The notes below the pieces were generated by a model, which searched no databases, was not told where the DNA came from, and was given only the letters and a program-made list of their open reading frames with translations. A program made the translations under genes and the position numbers. This document shows positions 52,350 through 61,186 of a stretch of DNA of 64,000 nt, in pieces. How positions within the stretch are numbered: the first letter of the stretch is position 1; every line of letters starts with the position of its first letter. The stretch comes from Parafannyhessea umbonata (GTDB taxonomy: Bacteria; Actinomycetota; Coriobacteriia; Coriobacteriales; Atopobiaceae): assembly GCF_900111255.1 (NCBI RefSeq), contig NZ_FOGP01000006.1, positions 57,650 through 121,649 on the forward strand. Direction: 5' to 3'.

Positions 52350-54362
52350 CTAGGCCTCGGGCTCCTGTGCCTCGTCGCCGTCGCGCCGGACCGACTCGGC
52401 CTCCTCGCCCCAGGCGCGCAGCTCCTGCCAGACGGCTTGCGCTACGGAGTCCGGAACGCCCTTGACCTGCGCAATCTCCTCCGGCGAGGCCGAACGCAGG
52501 CGCTTCATCGAGCCGAAGTGGCGCATGATGGCCTTCTTGCGCTTGGGGCCAACGCCCTCGATGTCGTCGAGGATCGAGACGCTCTGCGCCTTGGTGCGCA
52601 GCTCGCGGTGGAACGTGATGGCAAAGCGATGCGACTCGTCGCGGACCTGCTTGATGAGGTAGAGCGAAGCCGAGCCCGAGGGCAGGACGACGGGCGTGTC
52701 GTCCCAGGGCACAAAGACCTCCTCGTCCGACTTGGCCAGGCCGCAGACGGGAATGTCGAGCCCCAGCTGGGACAGCTGCGTCATGGCAGCCGTCAGCTGC
52801 GGCTTGCCGCCGTCGACCACCAAAAGGTCCGGCGCGCTCTTGGCAAAGCGCTCGTCGGCCATGCGATCGGGCCCGTAGCGCCTGCCCAGGACCTCCTGCA
52901 TGCTGACGAAGTCGTTCGCCTCGTCCAACTCGGCGCGGATCTTGAAGCGGCGGTACTGTCCCTTGTCGGGCCGGCCGTTGGTGAAGACCACCATCGAGGC
53001 GACGGTGAAGTTGCCATGCAGCGTCGAGATGTCGAAGCACTCGATGCGCATGGGTGGCGCGTCAAGCGCAAGTGCGCTCTCCAATTGGAGAAGTGCCTGG
53101 TTCGTGCGGTCGTCGGCATACCCCGTCCGGACCATGTAGCGATTGAGGGCGTGGTGGGCGTTGCGCGAGGCCATCTGGAGGAGGTGGCTCTTCTCGCCGC
53201 GCTGGGGACGATGCACATGGCAGGAGAGGCCGCGCTTGCCCGAGAGCCACTCCCCCAGCACCTCGGCGTCGGCGAGGTCCACGGTCACGTCGACCTCGGC
53301 GGGAATGTCGGCCGTCTCGTCGTAGTAGCGCTTGACGAAGCCGCCGACGAGCTCCTCCTCGTCGACGTCCATGCCCTTGTTGAGGATGAACTCGCTCGTA
53401 CGGATGGTACGACCTTCTCGCACGACGAAGACGCAGGCCGCCGAGATGGTCTCCTCGCGGTAGATGCCCACCAGGTCGAGGCTCACGTTGGTGGGGAACG
53501 TCACCTGCTGCTTGTCGTCCAGGCCGTTGATGACCTCGAGGCGGTGCTTGAGGCGGGCGGCGCGCTCGAACTCGAGGTTCGCGGCGGCATCGGCCATCTG
53601 CTCCTCGAGCTCGCCGATGATCTCGCTGCGCTTGCCCGAGAGGAACTTCTCGACCTGCCTGATGTTGCTCGCGTAGTCGACCGTGGAGATGGCCCCGCAG
53701 CACACGCCGGGGCCGCGCCCCACGTGGTAGTCGAAGCAGGGACGTCCGCGCTCGGCCAGCACCATATTGGCCACCGCGGCGTCGTCGGGGTGGCTCTGGA
53801 GGAAGCGGCGAGTGCGCTTCCACTCGGCGCAGTTCGCGACGCAGACGGGCACGGCCTTGCGCAGCGTGTCGATGGTCTCGCGCGCGGCATGGGCGTCGGT
53901 GTAGGGGCCGAAGTAGCGCGTGCCCTTCTTGTGCTTCTCGCGCGTGTACTTGATGGCCGGAAAGACGTCGGACTCCGTGATGGCGATGCAAGGGTAGCTC
54001 TTGTCGTCTCTGAAGTCGACGTTGAAGTACGGGTGGTACTGCTCGATGAGGTTGCGCTCGAGCAACAGGGCCTCGTGCTCGGAGCCCACCACGACGTAGT
54101 CGAAGCTGCGAACCACTTGCATCATCAGGGGGATCTTGGCGCGGTCGTCGGTCAGGTTGACGTACTGGAACATGCGGCTGCGCAGGTTCTTGGCCTTGCC
54201 GACGTAGATGACCTCGCCCTTGGAGTCCTTCCACAGGTAGCAGCCGGGCGAGGTGGGAACCTGCGCCACCTGCTCGGCGATGCTGGGCATGCCAAGGTCC
54301 TCGGGGCGCGGGGCCGCCGAGCCGAGGTCGGGCGTGATGGGGGCAGGGTCCTTCACCGACAT
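52350..54362 (-). CDS. uvrC: Excinuclease ABC subunit C
   Basis: DNA repair nuclease of 670 residues. The GIY-YIG domain (about 33-115) has TSPGCYLWKDSKGEVIYVG and KAKNLRSRM. A UvrB-interacting UVR motif (about 255-290) and an RNase H-like C-terminal nuclease (RIECFDISTLHGNFTVASMV, LLVVDGGKPQLTAA) follow. The helix-hairpin-helix pair near 600-660 has IEGVGPKRKKAIM. It makes both incisions in nucleotide excision repair. It ends with an acidic tail. It starts nine bases after the ATP-grasp ligase gene. Confidence 0.96.
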   Translation of the reverse strand: MSVKDPAPITPDLGSAAPRPEDLGMPSIAEQVAQVPTSPGCYLWKDSKGEVIYVGKAKNLRSRMFQYVNLTDDRAKIPLMMQVVRSFDYVVVGSEHEALLLERNLIEQYHPYFNVDFRDDKSYPCIAITESDVFPAIKYTREKHKKGTRYFGPYTDAHAARETIDTLRKAVPVCVANCAEWKRTRRFLQSHPDDAAVANMVLAERGRPCFDYHVGRGPGVCCGAISTVDYASNIRQVEKFLSGKRSEIIGELEEQMADAAANLEFERAARLKHRLEVINGLDDKQQVTFPTNVSLDLVGIYREETISAACVFVVREGRTIRTSEFILNKGMDVDEEELVGGFVKRYYDETADIPAEVDVTVDLADAEVLGEWLSGKRGLSCHVHRPQRGEKSHLLQMASRNAHHALNRYMVRTGYADDRTNQALLQLESALALDAPPMRIECFDISTLHGNFTVASMVVFTNGRPDKGQYRRFKIRAELDEANDFVSMQEVLGRRYGPDRMADERFAKSAPDLLVVDGGKPQLTAAMTQLSQLGLDIPVCGLAKSDEEVFVPWDDTPVVLPSGSASLYLIKQVRDESHRFAITFHRELRTKAQSVSILDDIEGVGPKRKKAIMRHFGSMKRLRSASPEEIAQVKGVPDSVAQAVWQELRAWGEEAESVRRDGDEAQEPEA

Positions 54363-54371
54363 GGTCGCTCG

Positions 54372-55613
54372 CTAGAACGAGGTGTCTGTGGGCTCTGGGT
54401 AGTAGCGCGAGAACTTGCGGATCTGGTTCTTCTCGGTGAGCTCGACGTCCAGGGCGCGGCGGAGGCCCCAATCCTTCTTGTAGCGCTGCGGGTCGAACAC
54501 GAGGCCCTTCTTGACCAGGCCGTTGACCTGCTCGAGCAGCTGCGGGTCGCGCACATACTTGCGCAGCAGGCTCACGGGGACGAGCGTGTAGAGCACCTTG
54601 TCAGAGGCGGTCTGGGGCTCGACCGCCTCGTGGTCTACCAGGTCGCGCACGGCCAGCTCGACAGGGTTCACGCCCGCGGCCAGGTTGTAGAACGAGTTGC
54701 GCCCGATGCGCGGGTTGACCTCGAAGAACACGTAGCGGCCCGGGTGCTTGGGATCGCGCTTGATGTCGAAGTTGGCGAAGCCGCGGTAGCCCACGGACTT
54801 GAGCATCTGGGAGGTCTTCTGCCAGAGCTCGGGCACCTGCTGGGTGATCATCGCGACGGGGTTGCCCAGCATGGCGGGGGCGTGATCCTCGAGCAGGACG
54901 CGCGCCGAACCGAAGAGCGTGCACTCCCCTCGCTGGTCAAGGTACAGGGTGATGGAGTCCATCCAGGTGTCGTCGCCCTCGATGAGCTCCTGCACCAGCA
55001 TGTCACCCGCAAAGCCGGCCTCGCGAAGCGACGTCAGGATGCCCTCGAGCTCCTGCTGGCTCTGGACGTAGTAGACCTTCTGGAAGCCGCGCGCGATGTA
55101 GGCGGCATACTCGGGAGAGTAGGCGGGCTTCAGCACCAGGGGGAAGTCCTTCTCCCATACGGGCCACGCCTCGTCGCCGCCGCAGCGAGCGACCAGCGAA
55201 AGCGGTGCCTCGAGGCCGTTCTGCTCGCAGAGGCGCGCGAACTCGACCTTGTCGGAGACCAGGTCGACGACCTCGGCGGGAGGCATGCACATGACCAGGT
55301 TGTCGGGAAGCTCCGCTGCCAGGCGGCTCAGGATCGCGATGATCGGGTCGGCGTTGGACAGCACAAAGACGGTCTTGCCGGCGTTGGCGGCCGCGATGTC
55401 GCGCAGGGCATCGCGCAGGTGCTCCTGCGAGAGCGACTCGACGCGGTGCCAGTCGAAGATCTTTGAGTGCCGGATCGCGCCGATAGGCAGGGGCGCCACG
55501 CAGATGCTCCTGACGCCGAAGGCCTCGTGCATCTCGCGCCCTAGCGCGTAGGCGCCAATGTCGCCCGCGATGACGACGGATACGAGGTCTGTCCTGGTCT
55601 GACCCTGGGTCAT
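54372..55613 (-). CDS. ATP-grasp carboxylate-amine ligase, possible D-aspartate ligase-like enzyme
   Basis: Cytoplasmic protein of 413 residues with an ATP-grasp fold. FPLVLKPAYSPEYAAYIARG, MLVQELIEGDDTWMDSI and YVFFEVNPRIGRNSFYNLAAG carry the ATP- and Mg-binding residues. The N-terminal part (VSVVIAGDIGAYALGREMHE) is a Rossmann-like preATP-grasp domain. Related enzymes add D-aspartate to the peptidoglycan stem lysine or make other amide bonds. CGGAGCACAC precedes the ATG. It lies 64 bases after a FemX-type transferase and near murJ, so a role in cell-wall precursor modification is likely, though not proven. Confidence 0.75.
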   Translation of the reverse strand: MTQGQTRTDLVSVVIAGDIGAYALGREMHEAFGVRSICVAPLPIGAIRHSKIFDWHRVESLSQEHLRDALRDIAAANAGKTVFVLSNADPIIAILSRLAAELPDNLVMCMPPAEVVDLVSDKVEFARLCEQNGLEAPLSLVARCGGDEAWPVWEKDFPLVLKPAYSPEYAAYIARGFQKVYYVQSQQELEGILTSLREAGFAGDMLVQELIEGDDTWMDSITLYLDQRGECTLFGSARVLLEDHAPAMLGNPVAMITQQVPELWQKTSQMLKSVGYRGFANFDIKRDPKHPGRYVFFEVNPRIGRNSFYNLAAGVNPVELAVRDLVDHEAVEPQTASDKVLYTLVPVSLLRKYVRDPQLLEQVNGLVKKGLVFDPQRYKKDWGLRRALDVELTEKNQIRKFSRYYPEPTDTSF

Positions 55614-55677
55614 GTGTGCTCCGATCATGGGATGGACGTGGTGCGGTGACGCGGCTCGAGGCCGCCTGTGGCAGATG

Positions 55678-56679
55678 TTAGCGCTGCTCGGAGGTATCCT
55701 GCTGGACGCTCGAGGCACTCTGGCGGATGCGGTGACGGGTGAGCGCCCAGTCCCACAGGCCGGCGAGGGCCTTCAGGCGGCAGTCGAACGAGCCGATCCA
55801 GAAGGTGGGCTCCTTCACGAACAGCATCTTGAAGTCGCTGATGCCATCGTTGAGAAGACCATTGAGGTCGTAGTAGAGGGCGCCCTTTGCCTTCGCGTCC
55901 AGAATCGCGTGCCACTTCAGGCCGTAGTTCGCACGACTGCGCTTGCCGGCGTCGGTCACGGCGCCCCAGAGCTCGAACGCGGTGCCGCCCTTCGTGGTGA
56001 CGTTCCACAGGAAGGCCTGGATCTCTCCGTCCTTCTCGGCAACGTAGAACTGGTTGATGCCATCCATCACGTCGAACGCGGCGCGATAGAACTCGTCGGC
56101 GTGCAGCGCAAAGCCGTCGGCCTCGGCGGTGTTGTGGTAGATCGACAGAACCTGGTCCAGGTCGTCCTTGGTCGCGGCGCGGAAGACGATGCCGTCGCGT
56201 GCGGACTTGCGGATGTACTGCCTGCACTTGCGATTGGGAATGGACTTGTTGAGCGCGTCCTCGTCGAGAGTCAGGTCCATGACGGCGGTCTTCTTGACCA
56301 GCACGCGCTCGCTCTTGCGCCAGGAGTCGGACAGCTTGAGCTCGGTCACGGCCGGGTCAATCTTGACGGTGATTGCGGCGGTGTTCTTGCGGCACCACTC
56401 GGCAATGGCGTCTGCCACCTCGGGCAGGAGCGCGGGATCCTTGGCAAGCGGGCCACGCGGCACGTAGGCCATCATCTTGAACGGGAAGGGCAGAGTGCGC
56501 AGGAGGACCTGGGCGGCGCCCACGACCTCTCCCCCCTCGAGGCAGACGACGCGCTTGGCGTCCCACGGACCGGTCTGCGACTTAAGCTGGCCCCACTGCC
56601 AGGCCTGGAGCGGGTGGCCGCCGCAGGACTCTACGATTTCGTTCCAGCTCTTGGGGTCATTCTCGATGCGATAATCCAA
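55678..56679 (-). CDS. FemX/FemAB-family peptidoglycan interpeptide-bridge transferase
   Basis: Protein of 333 residues with two GNAT-like lobes. WNEIVESCGGHPLQAWQWG is the usual FemX opening, VLLRTLPFPFKMMAYVPRGP the first-lobe core and YYDLNGLLNDGISDFKMLF the end of the second lobe. Family enzymes use aminoacyl-tRNA to attach amino acids to lipid II. The TTG start at 56679 is chosen because GAAGGAAGGCAGATCG lies just upstream and no ATG fits. It lies between murJ and the ATP-grasp ligase gene. Confidence 0.85.
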   Translation of the reverse strand: MDYRIENDPKSWNEIVESCGGHPLQAWQWGQLKSQTGPWDAKRVVCLEGGEVVGAAQVLLRTLPFPFKMMAYVPRGPLAKDPALLPEVADAIAEWCRKNTAAITVKIDPAVTELKLSDSWRKSERVLVKKTAVMDLTLDEDALNKSIPNRKCRQYIRKSARDGIVFRAATKDDLDQVLSIYHNTAEADGFALHADEFYRAAFDVMDGINQFYVAEKDGEIQAFLWNVTTKGGTAFELWGAVTDAGKRSRANYGLKWHAILDAKAKGALYYDLNGLLNDGISDFKMLFVKEPTFWIGSFDCRLKALAGLWDWALTRHRIRQSASSVQQDTSEQR

Positions 56680-56859
56680 CGATCTGCCTTCCTTCGGTTG
56701 CCACCCGGGGGGGCGGCGCTTGGGAGCCGCGCGGGACGCGGCGCAAAACCTAGAATCCCATCCATATAAGCAGACGGGGCGCGCCATGAGCACGCCCCGA
56801 GCAAAAACCCATCACGATGACACCTTGCGGTGGCCGGCGCACGACCGGGCCAGCACCCC

Positions 56860-58593
56860 CTAGCGTCGCGAGAAGCGCGACAGCAGCGAGCCGACCGCCT
56901 CGCCCTCGGGGAACCTCAGCAGCACCGCGCCGCCGAAGGTGACCGCCACCGCCGGGATGCCGGCGCAGACGCAGTAGATCAGGCTGCGCAGGAGCGACCC
57001 GCTCCACGAGCCGATGGTCGCCTGGAGCAGCAGGAAGATGCCCATGGCGACGGCGCAGCCCAGCGCGCCGAGCACCAGCGAGCGGACGAACGAGAAGAAC
57101 ATCGAGCGCAGGCCGAGCGCGCCGATCTGCTTGCGAATGTGCAGGAAGCTCACCACGTCGACCGCGGCGAAGAACAGGGTCGACGAGAACGCCACGCCCG
57201 GCAGGCCCAGGATGTCGGTGGTCAGGAAGCAGAAGGCCACCTGGACCGCCGCCGCGATGACGGTCGCGACCGCAAAGAAGTTCATGCGCCTGAGCGACGA
57301 GCAGATCTTCTGGATGTAGGTGCTGATGCCGTAGAACGGCAGCGCCGTCGCGAGCCAGGTGAGGTAGACGATGGTGTCGTCGAGGCCCTGCGCGTCGAAC
57401 TTGCCGCCCGCAAGGAGCGTGATGAGGCAGGGCGAGAAGATCACGAGGAACATGGCGAAGGGAACGAGCAAGAAGACGATCCTCTCGGTGCCGAAGCGAA
57501 TGCCCCGCTTGAAGGACTCCATGTCGCCGTTGGAGGCATAGTCGCTCAGCTCGGTGAACATGGCCACGGTCAGGGGCACCGCGAACACCGAGTACGGCAG
57601 CATGTACCAAAGGCGCGCGTAGTAGGCCACCGAGGCTCCGGCGGCGGTCACCTGCAGGGCGCTGCTGGTCTGGACCGCAACCGTGGGAAACGAAGCGACG
57701 GTCACGACGAGTGTGGGGACGCCGATGGTCAGGGTCTCGCGCAGGGCGGGGTCATGCCAGTCGATGCGGGCGTGCAGCCTGATGCCATGGCGGGAGAGCG
57801 CCGGCAGCTGCATGACCACCTGCACCAGGACGCCCAGGGGGTTGCCCACGGCGAGCGCGAGGATGCCCAGCATCGGGCTTGACTCGCGGAACAGCGCGTA
57901 GAGCAGGAAGGACGCGATGCAGATGAGGTTGTTGAAGATGGGCGCGGCGTTGCTCCACAGGTAGTCGCGCTCGGCGTTGAGGATGCCCGAGACGATGGAG
58001 CTCATGGCGTAGAGCACGACCTCGATCACGAAGAACCTGAAGAAGTAGGTCGACATCTGCGCATCGAAGTCGGCGCTCGCCGAGAACGACTGCGTCCAGA
58101 TGATCCACTCCGCGAGCGCGAACGAGACCACGGTCAGGATGCCCATGAGCAGCGTGACGATGGAGAGAAGGTTGGAGGCGTAGTCCGTCGAGCCCTGCGA
58201 GCCCGCGCGCTTCTTGACCGACATGTAGACGGGCAGGAACGCCGTCATGATCATGCCGCCCGCAACCAGCTCGTACAGCTGGTTGGGCATGTTGTTGGCC
58301 ACGGTGTAGGCACTGGCCAGCGCCGTGACGCCCAGCGCGTAGGCCTGGGCCCAGGTGCGGGCGAAGCCCGTTATGCGGCTGACGACGACCAGCGCGCTCA
58401 TCAGAGCGGCGGAGCGACCGACGGCCTGGCGCGTGGCGGCGCCCATCTGCTCGTCGCCCTGGACGGCATCCGGGCCGGCGGCCGATGCGGACTTGGCCTC
58501 GACCACCCGCCTGTCCTTGGGAGACGCGACCACGGGAGGGATGGCCCGGGAAGCCGCGGCAGTGGTTCTTCTCATATGTTTGGGAGCACCCAT
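56860..58593 (-). CDS. murJ: Lipid II flippase MurJ (MviN family)
   Basis: Polytopic membrane protein of 577 residues with a basic and Ala/Ser-rich N-terminal cytoplasmic extension of about 60 residues before the first helix. LMSALVVVSRITGFARTWAQ and NMPNQLYELVAGGMIMTAFL are the MurJ signature; about 14 helices follow. It flips lipid II to the outer face of the membrane. The ATG at 58593 has GAGGACG upstream. The flipped substrate would then meet the bridge modifications made by the FemX-like protein. Confidence 0.92.
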   Translation of the reverse strand: MGAPKHMRRTTAAASRAIPPVVASPKDRRVVEAKSASAAGPDAVQGDEQMGAATRQAVGRSAALMSALVVVSRITGFARTWAQAYALGVTALASAYTVANNMPNQLYELVAGGMIMTAFLPVYMSVKKRAGSQGSTDYASNLLSIVTLLMGILTVVSFALAEWIIWTQSFSASADFDAQMSTYFFRFFVIEVVLYAMSSIVSGILNAERDYLWSNAAPIFNNLICIASFLLYALFRESSPMLGILALAVGNPLGVLVQVVMQLPALSRHGIRLHARIDWHDPALRETLTIGVPTLVVTVASFPTVAVQTSSALQVTAAGASVAYYARLWYMLPYSVFAVPLTVAMFTELSDYASNGDMESFKRGIRFGTERIVFLLVPFAMFLVIFSPCLITLLAGGKFDAQGLDDTIVYLTWLATALPFYGISTYIQKICSSLRRMNFFAVATVIAAAVQVAFCFLTTDILGLPGVAFSSTLFFAAVDVVSFLHIRKQIGALGLRSMFFSFVRSLVLGALGCAVAMGIFLLLQATIGSWSGSLLRSLIYCVCAGIPAVAVTFGGAVLLRFPEGEAVGSLLSRFSRR

Positions 58594-58709
58594 CAAAACG
58601 TCCTCACGATGCGAACTGCGTAAACACCGAAAGGTTAGCAGGTTGGCCCACCACCTTGCCGCGCTTCACGAATAAAGGGGAGAAGGTCGGTCGGCGGAGC
58701 GGGCGACTC

Positions 58710-58779
58710 ATTTTGCTATTAGCAAAATCGATAACCAGAATTGCCCAAATTTACTAACTCCTAGCACTTTGGTAGGAGT
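58710..58779. promoter_or_regulatory. Two operator-like palindromes upstream of the leader ORF
   Basis: ATTTTGCTATTAGCAAAAT (58710-58728) has perfect 9-bp arms around one base. ACTCCTA-n9-TAGGAGT (58757-58779) has perfect 7-bp arms and touches a TATAGT -10-like hexamer at 58779-58784. They lie between the divergent murJ and the transporter operon. Confidence 0.6.
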
Positions 58780-58843
58780 ATAGTGTTCGAGACGCGCGGG
58801 GCACGGGCCCCGCCCACGGACGCAACGAACGAGAGGAGAAGGG

Positions 58844-58933
58844 CATGACTCAGGCAATGCAGCAGACTCGCACCCGCATGGGCAAGCCCTTCTGCATGTC
58901 TACTGGCGTCTGTCCCAGCGGCTGTAGCCGCTA
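58844..58933 (+). CDS. 29-residue Cys-containing leader peptide
   Basis: Short ORF: GAGGAGAAGGGC gives a strong ribosome site before the ATG. The peptide begins MTQAMQQTRTRMGKP and ends FCMSTGVCPSGCSR, with Cys at 17, 23 and 27, then TAA. It is followed within 10 bases by strong GC hairpins and 163 bases later by the transporter ATPase gene. The placement and the clustered Cys near the end recall attenuation leader peptides that sense charged tRNA, here tRNA-Cys. A secreted or modified small peptide is the alternative. No homologue is known to me. Confidence 0.6.
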
Positions 58934-58941
58934 ACTCCCTC

Positions 58942-58987
58942 GCGCGGGCGACGGCGTCCGCGGCGACGCCCAGCGACTCGCCCGCGC
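58942..58987 (+). promoter_or_regulatory. Attenuator-like hairpins after the leader ORF
   Basis: GCGCGGGCGA (58942-58951) pairs perfectly with TCGCCCGCGC (58978-58987). The enclosed bases include GGCGTC and GACGCC, which can form an inner hairpin. No T-run follows, so the effect could be on translation or by Rho-dependent termination. Confidence 0.5.
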
Positions 58988-59096
58988 ACAGGTGTCCCCA
59001 AGCACCAAGCAACAAGCGAACAACACATGAGACGCAAGCCGTCGCACCACCCATCGGCACGCCGCCGACGGGACAGTCATGGCCAGGGAGGGCAAT

Positions 59097-60338
59097 ATGA
59101 CCACACTTACCCAGACGAAGCCCAAGAAGAGGATACGGCTCAGGCCGCAGCTCGGCGGTCGAGACGCGGAGCAGAAGAAGGGGCAGGAGGTAGCGTCCAC
59201 GCCCGCAAAGCCGGAGGCGGACCACTCCGGCCAGGGCCTCGTTCCCGCAGATGAGGACGTCGTCTTGAGAGTCGAGCACCTCAGCAAGTCGTTCGGGGAC
59301 GTCCGCGTTCTGGACGACGTGTCCTTCGAGCTCAGGCGCGGGGAGTTCTTCACGCTGCTAGGCTCGAGCGGCTGCGGCAAGACGACCACGCTCAGGATCA
59401 TCTCGGGCCTCGAGGCCCCCGACTCGGGCGCGGTCTACGTGAACGGCGAAGACGTCACCGCGCTTCCGCCCAACAAGCGCGAGCTCAACACCGTCTTCCA
59501 GAGCTACGCGCTCTTCCCCAGCATGAACGTGTACCAGAACGTCGCCTACGGCCTGAAGATCCGCCACGTTGCCAAGGGCCAGATCGAGCGCGAGGTGAAG
59601 CGCGCCCTCGAACTGGTGCGGCTTTCCGACTACGGCGACCGCAAGCCCAGCGAGCTGTCGGGCGGTCAGCGGCAGCGGGCCGCCATTGCCCGCGCCATCG
59701 TGCTGAAGCCCAACGTCCTGCTGCTGGACGAGCCGCTGGGCGCCCTCGACCTCAAGCTGCGCAAGCAGATGCAGCTGGAGCTCAAGCGCATGCAGCGCGA
59801 GATCGGGATCACCTTCGTCTATGTCACGCACGACCAGGAGGAGGCCCTCAGCATGTCCGACCGCATCGGCGTCCTGCGCAACGGGCGCTTCGAGCAGGTC
59901 GGCACGCCCGAGGAGATCTATCAGGCGCCCCAGACCGAGTACGTGGCCGACTTCATCGGAGACACCAACCTGCTCGAGGCAAAGGTCGCGGCAGACGAGG
60001 GCGCCGGCCTCTACCGAGTCCGCTTCCCCCATGGCGAGGCAGGCGCCCGCGCGCTGGAGGGCACGTCCTTCTCGCCCGGAGACAGCGTGGTGGTCTCCGT
60101 CCGCCCGGAGCACATCCGCTACACCCAGCAGGTGGTGGACGAGAAGAACACGGCCTTCCAGGGAGAGGTGCGCTCCTCCCAGTTCCTGGGCTCCTACTAC
60201 AAGGCAGTCATCGAGCTCGACGGCGGCAAGCGCCTGCACGCGAACAACTCCCTGGTCGAGCAGAACCTTAACGCAGGCACGCGCGTCTGGGTCAGCTGGC
60301 CCGGCCACGACGCCGTTATCGTGGGAGGCGCCCGATGA
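59097..60338 (+). CDS. potA: Polyamine-type ABC transporter ATP-binding protein (PotA-like)
   Basis: Cytoplasmic ATPase of 413 residues. A basic, unusual 55-residue N-terminal extension precedes the nucleotide-binding domain. Walker A is LLGSSGCGKTTTLRII, the signature LSGGQRQRAAIARA, Walker B VLLLDEPLGALDL. A C-terminal TOBE domain (about 300-410) follows. GGGAGGGCAAT precedes the ATG at 59097. Its stop overlaps the next start (ATGA). The PotA family powers uptake of spermidine and putrescine, but operon context here raises a different substrate. Confidence 0.9.
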   Translation: MTTLTQTKPKKRIRLRPQLGGRDAEQKKGQEVASTPAKPEADHSGQGLVPADEDVVLRVEHLSKSFGDVRVLDDVSFELRRGEFFTLLGSSGCGKTTTLRIISGLEAPDSGAVYVNGEDVTALPPNKRELNTVFQSYALFPSMNVYQNVAYGLKIRHVAKGQIEREVKRALELVRLSDYGDRKPSELSGGQRQRAAIARAIVLKPNVLLLDEPLGALDLKLRKQMQLELKRMQREIGITFVYVTHDQEEALSMSDRIGVLRNGRFEQVGTPEEIYQAPQTEYVADFIGDTNLLEAKVAADEGAGLYRVRFPHGEAGARALEGTSFSPGDSVVVSVRPEHIRYTQQVVDEKNTAFQGEVRSSQFLGSYYKAVIELDGGKRLHANNSLVEQNLNAGTRVWVSWPGHDAVIVGGAR

Positions 60339-61186
60339 GCGCGGGCCAGAGGGGCCGAGCGCTCGGCATCGCGCCGGCGTTTGCCTGGTACGTCCTTCTG
60401 CTCCTGGTGCCCCTGGCCTACATCGTCCTCGTGAGCTTCTGCACCCCGCAGAGCGGCTGGGGCTTCAGCCTGAGCTTCACCCTCCAGAACTACCAGCGCC
60501 TGTTCGAGCCGGCATACCTCCAGGTGTTCGGCCAGTCGTTCGTGGTCGCCACGCTCGCAACCGCGCTCACCTTGCTCATCGGCTACCCCTTCGCGTACTT
60601 CCTCACCCGCATAGACCACAGGTGGAGGCTTCTGGCGCTCGTGGCGGTCGAGCTGCCCTTCTTCGTCAGCAGCGTCATCCGCATCTACGGCTGGGACATC
60701 CTGCTGCAGAGCAGGGGCGTTATCAACGCGGCCCTTCTCGCCATCGGCGCGACGAGGGAGCCCCTCCAGCTGCTCTACACCGACGGGGCCGTGCTCATGG
60801 GCACCATCTACACGCTCCTGCCCCTCATGGTCCTGCCCCTCTACAACTCCATCGAGAAGATCGACGGCAGCCTGCTGGAGGCATCCAGGGACCTGGGCGC
60901 CAGCGCGTGGCAGGCCTTCCTGGACGTGACGGTCCGAAACTCGACGCCCGGCATCGCATCAGGCTGCCTAATGGTATTCGTCCCCTCCGTCGGCCTGTTC
61001 TACGTCTCGGACATGCTCGGCGGCTCTCAGACGGTGCTCCTGGGCAACCTCGTCAAGAGCCAGTTCGTCGAGTCCCACGACTGGCCCTTCGGAGCCGCCC
61101 TCGCCGTCGTCATGACCGTGGCCACCATCGGGCTCGTCGCCCTCGGAAAGCGCCTCTCGAAGTCCGACCAGATCGAGGTGATCTAG
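60335..61186 (+). CDS. potB: Polyamine-type ABC transporter permease (PotB-like)
   Basis: Membrane subunit of 283 residues with six apparent helices. FAWYVLLLLVPLAYIVLVSF is the first. The EAA loop LLEASRDLGASAWQAFLDVT is typical of PotB. It overlaps potA by four bases and abuts potC, so the three are translated together. Confidence 0.92.
   Translation: MSAGQRGRALGIAPAFAWYVLLLLVPLAYIVLVSFCTPQSGWGFSLSFTLQNYQRLFEPAYLQVFGQSFVVATLATALTLLIGYPFAYFLTRIDHRWRLLALVAVELPFFVSSVIRIYGWDILLQSRGVINAALLAIGATREPLQLLYTDGAVLMGTIYTLLPLMVLPLYNSIEKIDGSLLEASRDLGASAWQAFLDVTVRNSTPGIASGCLMVFVPSVGLFYVSDMLGGSQTVLLGNLVKSQFVESHDWPFGAALAVVMTVATIGLVALGKRLSKSDQIEVI

Noticed and set aside
50305..52353. 692-codon plus-strand open frame over whiA and rapZ
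   Set aside because: Antisense to two well-supported genes, His/Arg/Gln-rich, and typical of high-GC shadow frames; the same applies to the 1009-codon frame over uvrC.
52255..53040. Long minus-strand open frame opposite in phase to uvrC
   Set aside because: It is a GC-driven shadow: Arg/Gly/Ala-rich with no start signal, wholly inside or beside uvrC.
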